Notes under the pieces: generated by a model | What the model was told of the DNA's origin: nothing | Database searches by the model: none | The model's input: only the letters and a program-made list of their open reading frames with translations | Shown here: positions 9,337 through 17,536 of the stretch, one piece after another | Layout of the letters: every line of letters starts with the position of its first letter | How positions within the stretch are numbered: the stretch's first letter is position 1 | NCBI RefSeq assembly: GCF_014696225.1 | Contig: NZ_JACJPV010000006.1 | Span: 62,001-126,000, forward strand | Direction of reading: 5' to 3' | From: Anabaena sp. FACHB-1237 | GTDB lineage: Bacteria > Cyanobacteriota > Cyanobacteriia > Cyanobacteriales > Nostocaceae | Length of the DNA: 64,000 bases | Translations under genes and position numbers: made by a program

Positions 9337-9588
9337 ATGCCTCCTCGTTGGCCACGTGAACCAGATCGTCAAGATCCAGAATTTCGCAAACTAGATGATA
9401 GAATGAACTTTGCTGTTCATGTAGCGATCGCCGCCACCGTTACTTCTGGGTTATGGTTTTTCCACATTTTAAAATCCACATCCTGGCAATGGTTAACACC
9501 ATTTAGTTTAGGTTGGTTAGCTGTAATATTACTGCATTTAATTTATATTAGTGCGATCGCTAATTATTCTCCATCATCAAATTCATAA
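9337..9588 (+). CDS. Small two-transmembrane protein
   Basis: An 83-residue protein with a charged, proline- and arginine-rich N-terminus (PPRWPREPDRQDPEF) followed by two hydrophobic helices, about residues 28-45 and 53-75. This 2TM layout with an N-terminal DPEFRKLDDR-like segment is, to my recollection, conserved across filamentous cyanobacteria, but its function is unknown. The gene stands alone between a repeat and a long noncoding gap. It contains two HIP1 octamers, which suggests it is old in this genome rather than recently acquired. Confidence 0.75.
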   Translation: MPPRWPREPDRQDPEFRKLDDRMNFAVHVAIAATVTSGLWFFHILKSTSWQWLTPFSLGWLAVILLHLIYISAIANYSPSSNS

Positions 9589-9945
9589 GCTGTCAGATAA
9601 AATAGTAGGGTGTGTTATAACGCACCTTACAAAACTTTAAATGTTACTAAACACTACTTGTGAATTGTCTTTTACACAATTGTAAACAAAGAAAGAACAG
9701 ACAAAGAATGTAGACATTTTAGACAAAGCTATTTATCATCATTATCAATGTAAAATACAAATGAGAAAATTAATGTATGGAGGTAAAAGCAGTTTAGCGA
9801 TTAAAACAATTCCAAAAAATGGTGACAAACAGAAAAACAGAAAATCCCGATAAATCACCAAACTATCATGAAATCGTTGATAAACATCATATTGTTCATC
9901 TTAAAGCCGCCTAAGTTGCACCGTTGGTAGCATCGGCTGACATAC

Positions 9946-9990
9946 TTCATTATGAAGCAAATATCCGAGGTGGATGAGACTTATCTAAGA
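9946..9990 (+). pseudogene. Possible ISXO2/IS1595-type transposase scrap
   Basis: One frame reads EVDETYLRG at about 9966-9992, resembling the VDETYxGG block that carries a catalytic aspartate in IS1595-family transposases. It is cut by the element starting at 9988, and no other family segment is readable nearby. The match is short and may be chance. Confidence 0.2.
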
Positions 9991-10184
9991 GGATGTTTAA
10001 AAGTATAGAGCGAATATAATTCGCTACTGTACAGCCAAAGTCCACACTTCGACAGGCTCAGTGACTACCTGCGTGGACTAAGAAAAAACAAGGATTTTTA
10101 ACCTGCGTAGACAGGCTTTGCCCCTGTAGACGCGATTTCCAATCGCCGATTTTTGTGTTAATTTAGACTTGCCAAACATCCTCT
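9988..10184. mobile_element. Miniature inverted-repeat element
   Basis: AGAGGATGTTTAAAAGT at the left (from 9988) pairs with ACTTGCCAAACATCCTCT at the right (ending 10184), giving imperfect terminal inverted repeats about 17 bases long around a 197-base element. The interior holds CTGCGTAGACAGGC and GGGCAAAGCCTGTC-type sequence that I recall as frequent in Anabaena/Nostoc genomes. There is no coding region. Confidence 0.55.
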
Positions 10185-10476
10185 AAAACTTCTACTCATC
10201 TTCTTACCTTATTGTTAGAAATTCAAAAACAATTAAAAAACAATTAGTTTAGTTTCAAAAAAATTAGATATTTTCCAACAAAGAAAATACTTATTATAGC
10301 TAGTTAAAATCATCAATCACAGGAACTAAACTACCAATTACCAATTACCCATTATCAATTACCACCTAAATATTACTTTTGATAGTTGCCAATTTTCCGG
10401 TAATTAAGCCATAATGTAGAAAACTCGATCTACAATTATCAACTATCAATTACCAATTATCAATTAATCATCACCA

Positions 10477-10785
10477 ATGGCAAAAACTAATACCACAGAA
10501 ATACTAGAATCCCTAGCATCAGAAATAGGCGAAAATATCTATATGGATATTGCCAAATGGCATCTTTATTTATCTAATGCTAAATTAGATCATGTTCTAG
10601 CTGAAAAATTATATCCATTACTAACATCAAAGTCAGTCAATGAGCAAAAAGTTATCGAAATATTACAAACAACTTCCATTAAAATTGGAGGTGGAAGAAA
10701 AGAACTGCCATTATTAGATTTATTACCTTTACAGTGTCAAGTGACATTAATAGATATTCTGGAAAAATATCAACGAGAAATATAA
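10477..10785 (+). CDS. Conserved cyanobacterial protein, DUF3181-like
   Basis: A 102-residue soluble, mostly helical protein. The N-terminal segment EIGENIYMDIAKWHLYL and the following AEKLYPLL match my recollection of the DUF3181 family, which is found in cyanobacteria and plastids and has no known function. The start ATG directly follows a run of tandem ATCAATTA-type heptamers, so its 5' untranslated region is unusually repetitive. It lies 40 bases before another small conserved gene, and the pair may be one transcript. Confidence 0.7.
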   Translation: MAKTNTTEILESLASEIGENIYMDIAKWHLYLSNAKLDHVLAEKLYPLLTSKSVNEQKVIEILQTTSIKIGGGRKELPLLDLLPLQCQVTLIDILEKYQREI

Positions 10786-10825
10786 CAATTACCAATAACC
10801 AATTAAAACTAGGAGAATTGGAAAT

Positions 10826-11041
10826 ATGTTTTTACAAATCAAAAATACCCGTGATCTAGTGAGAATAGTTGATTTTCAAGAATTACTTGATCCTAACAGT
10901 AAAATTGTACATGGTCAAGAACAACAAGGAGAAGAAGAACAAGAAACAGATACCTATACTAAAGATGAATTAGTATTTCCATCAGGAGAAACCTTACCAC
11001 GCTGTTGGTTAGATGCTAGTTATCGTTTACAACCTGTTTAA
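10826..11041 (+). CDS. Small conserved cyanobacterial protein of unknown function
   Basis: A 71-residue acidic protein with a glutamate- and glutamine-rich middle (EQQGEEEQETD) and a conserved-looking C-terminus, KDELVFPSGETLPRCWLDASY. AGGAG lies upstream of the ATG. I recognise it only as a small cyanobacterial family often placed next to DUF3181-like genes; no domain or catalytic motif is visible. It may be co-transcribed with the preceding gene. Confidence 0.65.
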   Translation: MFLQIKNTRDLVRIVDFQELLDPNSKIVHGQEQQGEEEQETDTYTKDELVFPSGETLPRCWLDASYRLQPV

Positions 11042-11507
11042 TTCATACTTTAGTTTGATCCTAAAATTATACTATTGCAACAAGCAAGATCCTTGCATCC
11101 ATTATTTACATTAGACATTTGGTGAAAATTATCCTAGGGACAATTCATGAATTGTCCCTACAAGCGTTTGGTGGTTATAAGCTAATGTGCAGCACTCACT
11201 GTATAATTAAAAAACCTGAAGTTACAGTAGCACAAGCATCTTGCTTGTATTAATTATTCAAGTTAAAGGCACAACAGCTTATACATTTAACTCTCGGACA
11301 GTTTTCATGTATAAACGTTATATATAACATCTCTAGAAAGGTTGTAACTTTTACCCATGCACCCTAAAAATATATACTTATATAACAATAAATTATAATC
11401 AACTATCATCATCCAGGTAAGTTTTCCCAAAAATCACCAGATGAATAAGAAAACTGTTAAAATTCATAGATCAAGATATTGTTGATTCTGAAACCACCAT
11501 ATCCATC
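11042..11507. other. 466-base gap upstream of the PDH E2 gene
   Basis: No gene is seen. It contains a perfect palindrome at 11135-11160 (arms ending GGGACAATT and AATTGTCCC), found again at 50222-50249 with similar flanks (GGTGAAAATTATC before, GTTTGGTGGTTATA after). It also holds a segment at about 11190-11285 resembling 47220-47310 (CTGTATAA, then GCATCTTGCTTG, then GCACAACAGCTTA). Confidence 0.55.
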
Positions 11508-12809
11508 ATGAGTATTAACGAAGTATTTATGCCAGCGTTGAGTTCCACCATGACCGAAGGAAAAATTGTTTCTTGGGTCAAGTCACCAGGAGATAAAGTA
11601 GAAAAAGGCGAAACAGTGGTGGTTGTCGAGTCAGATAAGGCCGACATGGATGTAGAATCCTTTTATGAAGGATATTTAGCCGAAATTATCGTTCCTGCTG
11701 GTGGTGTTGCTCCCGTAGGCGCTGCGATCGCCTATATAGTAGAAACACAAGCAGAAGTACAAAATTTTGCCTCTTCTGACCCCAGTAAAACCGCAACTGC
11801 ACCCGCACCTATACCCGTACTTGCCACAGTTGGCAAAACCATAGCTGCACCTACATCTATCACGGCTAGTAAAAACGGTTCCAACCATCAAGAAGGACGA
11901 GTAGTAGTATCTCCCAGAGCGCGAAAACTCGCCAAAGAACTAAAAATAGACTTACATGGCCTCAAAGGTAGCGGTCCCTATGGTCGTATTGTAGCTGAAG
12001 ATATCGAAAAAGCCACAGGTAAAACCCCAGTAGTTACCACTACAACCCCCACCGTACCACAAACACCCTTAGTCACTACCCCATCAGCCAGCACACATAC
12101 CACAGCACCAGCACCAACCCCTGTATCCACTGTTCCTGGACAAGTCACACCATTTAGCACCTTACAGAATGCTGTAGTTAAGGGTATGGTAGCCAGCTTA
12201 ACTGTACCTGTATTTCGTGTTAGTTACACAATAACCACTGATGCTTTAGATAAACTTTATAAACAAATTAAATCTAAAGGTGTAACAATGACCGCACTAC
12301 TAGCTAAAGCTGTAGCCGTAACATTACAGAAGCATCCTTTGTTAAATGCCAGTTATTCAGATCAGGGAATAGTTAACCATTCACAAATTAACATCGCTGT
12401 AGCAGTAGCTATGGATGACGGCGGTTTAATTACACCAGTGTTACAAAATGCCGATAGTCTGGATATTTATTCAGTATCTCGCAATTGGAAATCTTTAGTA
12501 GAACGCGCTAGAAGCAAACAACTACAACCAGCAGAATATAACAGTGGTACATTTACCCTGTCTAATTTAGGAATGTTTGGTGTAGATACCTTTGATGCCA
12601 TTTTACCCCCCGGACAAGGTTCTATTTTAGCAATTGGTGCATCTCGTCCCCAGATGGTAGCCACCGCAGATGGTTTATTTACTGTTCATCAACAAATGCA
12701 AGTTACTATTACCTGTGATCATCGTATTATTTACGGCGCACACGCAGCAGCATTTTTACAAGACCTAGCTAAGTTGATTGAAACTAATGCTCAATCATTA
12801 ACAATGTAA
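11508..12809 (+). CDS. pdhC: Pyruvate dehydrogenase E2, dihydrolipoamide acetyltransferase
   Basis: A 433-residue E2 subunit that transfers the acetyl group from lipoyl-lysine to CoA. It has one lipoyl domain (residues about 1-80, lipoyl lysine in ESDKADMDVES), a peripheral-subunit-binding domain (VSPRARKLAKELKIDL to IVAEDIEKA), a Thr/Pro/Ala-rich linker and a catalytic domain from about residue 210. The catalytic histidine is in TCDHRIIYGAHAA; the Asp of the usual HxxxDG motif is Tyr here, as I recall for plastid-type E2 enzymes. The other PDH subunits are not in the window, as is common in cyanobacteria where they are scattered. Confidence 0.95.
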   Translation: MSINEVFMPALSSTMTEGKIVSWVKSPGDKVEKGETVVVVESDKADMDVESFYEGYLAEIIVPAGGVAPVGAAIAYIVETQAEVQNFASSDPSKTATAPAPIPVLATVGKTIAAPTSITASKNGSNHQEGRVVVSPRARKLAKELKIDLHGLKGSGPYGRIVAEDIEKATGKTPVVTTTTPTVPQTPLVTTPSASTHTTAPAPTPVSTVPGQVTPFSTLQNAVVKGMVASLTVPVFRVSYTITTDALDKLYKQIKSKGVTMTALLAKAVAVTLQKHPLLNASYSDQGIVNHSQINIAVAVAMDDGGLITPVLQNADSLDIYSVSRNWKSLVERARSKQLQPAEYNSGTFTLSNLGMFGVDTFDAILPPGQGSILAIGASRPQMVATADGLFTVHQQMQVTITCDHRIIYGAHAAAFLQDLAKLIETNAQSLTM

Positions 12810-12962
12810 TTATTGTTTATTGTATTGGGTTGCGCTTTGTTTAATATTTAACCGTGTAATTGTTAGTTGTTCTGTTAGGTGATACTAACTGAATATTTTA
12901 CAATTTACTTCTGAATTTTTGGGTTGGCTTGCTTTTCGCTTAATCCAACCTACTAAGCAACC

Positions 12963-12995
12963 ATATCCCCGACTTCTTTAAGAAGTCGGGGATAT
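12963..12995. repeat. Palindromic repeat CCCCGACTTC family
   Basis: A near-perfect palindrome with arms ATATCCCCGACTTCTT and AAGAAGTCGGGGATAT and a one-base centre. Related copies occur at 19885-19915, 42088-42116, 48574-48645 (arms separated) and 61737-61769. It could act as a terminator in either direction. Confidence 0.7.
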
Positions 12996-13072
12996 CACCT
13001 ATATTAATTCATAAATATTCACTTAACATAATATCTATATCATTAATAATATTTTAATTCATATATTAATTA

Positions 13073-13576
13073 ATGTTAAGAGATGCTCATATTCCTGTCA
13101 TAGATACATTTCTTAACGATCGCAATTTCTACACACTAGTTGATGGTGGTTTATTTGCTAACAATCCTACCAGTTTAGCAATGATGGAAGCATTAATTTC
13201 CTCTCAAGAACCTGGAAAAACCCCACTACAATTAAATGAAATTTTAATAGTTTCCTTGGGGACAGGTTCATTAATTCGGAAATATGCCTATGAAGATGCC
13301 AAAAAATGGGGATTATTAAAATGGGTACAACCACTAATTAATATAGTATTAGATAGTGGTAGTGAATCTGTAACTTGTCAATTAGAACAATTATTACCAG
13401 ATATTCCCGGTCCAAATAAACAATATTATCGTTTTCAAGGACTGTTAAAAGGTGCTAACGATGATATGGATGATGCGACACCTAAAAATATAGAAAATCT
13501 GCTCAAGTTAACAGATAAAATTATCCAAGAAAATGGCGCAGCTATAGATCAATTAGTTGAAGTGTTGTCTCAATAG
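13073..13576 (+). pseudogene. Patatin-like phospholipase, C-terminal fragment
   Basis: A 167-residue open frame begins just before VDGGLFANNPTSLAM, which is the catalytic-aspartate (DGG) block of patatin-like phospholipases and normally lies in the second half of the protein. The upstream oxyanion-hole GGG and nucleophile GxSxG segments are missing, and an in-frame TAA lies two codons before the ATG. The remainder (ILIVSLGTGS, then a helical tail) follows the family. The gene has probably lost its 5' half, so enzymatic activity is not expected. The 263 bases upstream are AT-rich with a palindromic repeat and show no N-terminal remnant. Confidence 0.75.
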
Positions 13577-13663
13577 CTATCCAATAACTATCAGTTAGTC
13601 AGTTAGTCAGTTATCAGCCAAAGATAAAAAGCTGACTACTGACGGCTGACTACTTTAACATTT

Positions 13664-14338
13664 TTAACATTCAGAAACTTCAAAATTACGACTATTACAA
13701 ACATTCATCGCTTTTTCTACTCCCTGTTTACAACTCATTTCTAAACAGTCAACCACAAAGTTTAAAACCTGTGACATAACTTGATTTTCTGTAGCTGTAA
13801 ACTTGCCTAAAACGTGAGATACTGTTTGTGAATTATCTCCCTCCTTTGCCGCTTCCTTTGCACCTTTAGGTTTACCTATACCAATGCGTAAACGGGGAAA
13901 ATTTTGGCTATTAAGATGGGAAATAATACTTTTCATCCCATTATGTCCACCAGCAGAACCAGATAACCTTAATCTCGTTTTACCCAAAGGTAAATCTAAA
14001 TCATCATAAATTACTAAAACCGATTCTGGAGGTAGTTTATACCAACTAGTGACAGCCTGTACAGCCTGTCCTGAACGGTTCATGTAAGTTAAGGGTTTCA
14101 GTAAACGTATCCTGTGACTACCTAAAGTCATCCCTTCACCAAATTGGGCTTGAAATTTGCGATTTTCAGTTAAAGAAATTTTCCAAGCGTGGGAAATAAC
14201 ATCAATAGCAGCAAAACCAATATTATGACGAGTTTGATCATATTTAGGTTCAGGATTTCCTAATCCTACTATTAATTGAGGAATGATTAAAACTGGTTCT
14301 TTTGGTTCTTGTAGTTCTTTATTTTTTTCCTGCTTCAT
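13664..14338 (-). CDS. pth: Peptidyl-tRNA hydrolase
   Basis: A 224-residue protein of the Pth family, which recycles tRNAs by cleaving peptidyl-tRNA released from stalled ribosomes. The family blocks are all present: IVGLGNPEPKYDQTRHNIGF with the catalytic His (about residues 23-42), KPLTYMNRSGQAV, VIYDDLDLPLG, GGHNGMKSII and RLRIGIGKP. The first 20 residues (Lys/Glu-rich) are an extension that may not be translated or may be lineage-specific. Its start overlaps the tatA stop by 4 bases (ATGA), so translational coupling is likely. Confidence 0.95.
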   Translation of the reverse strand: MKQEKNKELQEPKEPVLIIPQLIVGLGNPEPKYDQTRHNIGFAAIDVISHAWKISLTENRKFQAQFGEGMTLGSHRIRLLKPLTYMNRSGQAVQAVTSWYKLPPESVLVIYDDLDLPLGKTRLRLSGSAGGHNGMKSIISHLNSQNFPRLRIGIGKPKGAKEAAKEGDNSQTVSHVLGKFTATENQVMSQVLNFVVDCLEMSCKQGVEKAMNVCNSRNFEVSEC

Positions 14339-14613
14339 CCTTGTTTATGTTCCTGTTCAGTTTTCGTAGGTTCAATATGTTTGGTGTCTTGTTTATGATC
14401 TATTTCTGCACTAGTTTGGATAGTTTCTTTAATTTGTTCGGCTTCTTTTTTAAATTCATTTTGAAACTCATTAGAAGCCTCTTGAAAACTGCGAAGAGTT
14501 TTAGCTAAACTCCGGCCAATTTCTGGTAATTTTTTTGGACCAAATATTAATAATGCTACTACTAGAATTACCATCATTTCTGGTAAGCCAATACCAAATA
14601 TATTCATGTTCAT
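14335..14613 (-). CDS. tatA: Sec-independent translocase protein TatA/TatE
   Basis: A 92-residue protein with the TatA layout: a short N-terminal transmembrane helix (LPEMMVILVVALLIF), the hinge FGPKKLPEIGRSLAKTL, an amphipathic helix, and an acidic, lysine-rich, low-complexity tail. TatA forms the pore of the twin-arginine pathway for folded proteins in the plasma and thylakoid membranes. It is the first gene of a tatA-pth pair overlapping by 4 bases. A Tat-dependent substrate in this window is the caspase-like protein at 4817. Confidence 0.93.
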   Translation of the reverse strand: MNMNIFGIGLPEMMVILVVALLIFGPKKLPEIGRSLAKTLRSFQEASNEFQNEFKKEAEQIKETIQTSAEIDHKQDTKHIEPTKTEQEHKQG

Positions 14614-14685
14614 TTCTCCTATATTAATATGGGTGCAAAGCGCACTTCGTCAAATCAAAAGTCAGGCATCGGATATTCTGACTCT

Positions 14686-14718
14686 TAGTAGGGGTTTAGC
14701 ACTGCTAAACCCCTACTA
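14686..14718. terminator. 16-base inverted repeat between por and tatA
   Basis: Perfect arms TAGTAGGGGTTTAGCA and TGCTAAACCCCTACTA with a one-base centre lie 26 bases past the por stop. It probably serves as the por terminator. The same palindrome recurs at 35656-35684, so it is also a dispersed repeat. There is no long T run. Confidence 0.55.
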
Positions 14719-14743
14719 ATTAACGGCTGATAGCTAACTGCTA

Positions 14744-15748
<1,005 letters not shown>

Positions 15749-15789
15749 TTAAGTATTTCTATGATCTCATATCCTATTGCTAATTTCAT

Positions 15790-15895
15790 TAGGACTTACG
15801 CAAGTGTCACACTAAAAAATCTCTTGTAAGGTGCATCAGATATCAACAATTTGGTTATTTACATGATTTATACTGTCTGATGCACCCTACCAATC
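15790..15895. repeat. Palindromic element, copy related to 45408-45500
   Basis: The core TATTTACATGATTTAT lies between GGTGCATCAGA and TCTGATGCACC inverted repeats, with AGGACTTACGCAAGTG on the left. The copy at 45408-45500 has the same core and arms, with GTAAGTCCTGAC on its right. It looks like a miniature element spread between genes. Noncoding. Confidence 0.6.
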
Positions 15896-15990
15896 TAATT
15901 TATTAATCTAGTCAACTATAGCAGTATGCACTTGAATGAGATACAACAAATTGAGGAAAAAACCTAGACATTAATAGACTTTTAATTCTG

Positions 15991-16905
15991 TTATTCTCTG
16001 TTCTCTGTTCCCTTTTCCCTGCTATATTTAACTAATAAATGCTGATTAATAAAAGATTGTATCCATTTTAAATACTCTAAACCTACAGTGGTAGCAATAT
16101 TATTATGATCTGCTCCAGGAGCTAAAATCAAGCTTTTCGGCGTTGGAGCAACTGCATAAAGTTTTTCACTCATGAAGGATGGCACGGTACTATCGGCTGT
16201 ACCATGAATGAATAAAATAGGTATTTTTAATTTGGGTAATTTATCAATGGAAGCAAATTTTTGATTGAGTAATAATTTTACTGGAAATAATGAAAATCTT
16301 TTTTGAATTGTGACCATTTCTAGAATAGATGTAAAGGAACTTTCTACAATTACACCTGCTGCTTTTGGTTGTTTAATAGCTAGGTCTATAGCGATCGCTC
16401 CCCCCAATGAATGTCCATAAATAATTATATTTTCTGGTAGTATATTTTGGGTTTTAACTAAAAAATTCCATCCTGTCATAGCATCTTCATAAACAGATTT
16501 TTCCCTGGGAAAATTCCCATCACTCCAACCATAACCACGATAATCTATTAATAATACCGAAAAGCCTAATTCATAAAATCTTTTACTATGATTAATATTG
16601 GCACTAATATTTAAACCATTGCCATGTAAATATAGCAAAACTGGAGCATTTTGTTTTGATGATTTCATCCACCAACCATGAATTTTTTCTGTTTTTCCTA
16701 ATTTAGATGTTACTGGTAATCTCACATCTTGATAAGGAAGATTCAATTCCGCTGGTGTTTTTTCTATCACACGAGAAGGAAAGAAAATAAACCACCTTTG
16801 TCGCATTAGCAAAAATATACAAATACCACCGTAGCCAATTACTATAAATATCCCTATATTAAGTAATAAATCAGACAATTGTTGTAGTAGATGATTCATG
16901 CCCAT
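15991..16905 (-). CDS. Membrane-anchored alpha/beta hydrolase (BEM46/ABHD13-like)
   Basis: A 304-residue serine hydrolase. Residues about 10-32 are a hydrophobic anchor (LLNIGIFIVIGYGGICIFLL). The hydrolase core shows LYLHGNGLN, LLIDYRGYGWSDG, the nucleophile elbow YGHSLGGA, the acid block FIHGTADSTVP and the final His in APGADHNNI, so a complete Ser-Asp-His triad. The layout matches the BEM46/ABHD13-type group, whose substrates are not established. It stands alone and faces away from comEC. Confidence 0.85.
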   Translation of the reverse strand: MGMNHLLQQLSDLLLNIGIFIVIGYGGICIFLLMRQRWFIFFPSRVIEKTPAELNLPYQDVRLPVTSKLGKTEKIHGWWMKSSKQNAPVLLYLHGNGLNISANINHSKRFYELGFSVLLIDYRGYGWSDGNFPREKSVYEDAMTGWNFLVKTQNILPENIIIYGHSLGGAIAIDLAIKQPKAAGVIVESSFTSILEMVTIQKRFSLFPVKLLLNQKFASIDKLPKLKIPILFIHGTADSTVPSFMSEKLYAVAPTPKSLILAPGADHNNIATTVGLEYLKWIQSFINQHLLVKYSREKGTENRE

Positions 16906-17536
16906 ATTAAAAATTTCCTATTTATTAATCAAATTGTTGCAAATCTTCCAGTTATCTTGGCAATTAATACCTTAATTTTGGCATTATGTAAAAGTCAACA
17001 TTTACAAATCAAGGGATCTTATTTTCATTGCTAAAAAAGTCAAATATTCACTGAATCTCTATGATATTGATTCCACTAGTTAATCTTCTTATTGTACTAT
17101 AAGATGGCAGGTTTAACTTTTTTCTTCAGCTTTACTAAAATCAGCAATTTACTTATAACTGACATTTCCTATTCATAAGCCTAAAATAATAATAGCTAGG
17201 ACTACCCATAAGCTATTTTGCATGAAAAATTCACAACAGCAAGTCAAAACTGAAGACACTTTCAGGCAAGTTTTTTGTGAATTTCAGAATATACAATATA
17301 TCTGCACATCAACTTAACTCCTGTCTTGTCTCTTGAGATTGCCGAAAATGCTTGACTTCTTTGAGTTTAGCGATTAAACTATTTAACATAATTTAAAATT
17401 TGAAAAGTTAGTGATCTCTTTTTGATTCTATCAAGAAAAGATCACTTTTATTTTCCTCACCCCGATATGAAAACGCCATTATTAAAAGTGAGAATCGCTG
17501 TAATAGGTGATTGTGGATTAAAATAGGATTGAAATA
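16906..17536. other. 631-base gap upstream of comEC
   Basis: No convincing gene or known RNA is seen. The sequence is AT-rich with only very short open frames (one of 31 codons from 17221). It should hold promoters for the divergent hydrolase gene and comEC. Confidence 0.5.

Larger units (their letters stand above)
9589..10476. other. 888-base gap with relics and repeats
   Basis: No intact gene is seen. The stretch holds a short possible transposase relic at about 9946-9990, a miniature element at 9988-10184, and tandem heptamers of the type CAATTAC and TCAATTA at about 10332-10370 and 10430-10468. Confidence 0.6.

Noticed and set aside
11676-12664. Several minus-strand frames inside the E2 gene
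   Set aside because: Shadows of a strongly supported gene on the plus strand, with low-complexity Gly/Val/Cys composition.
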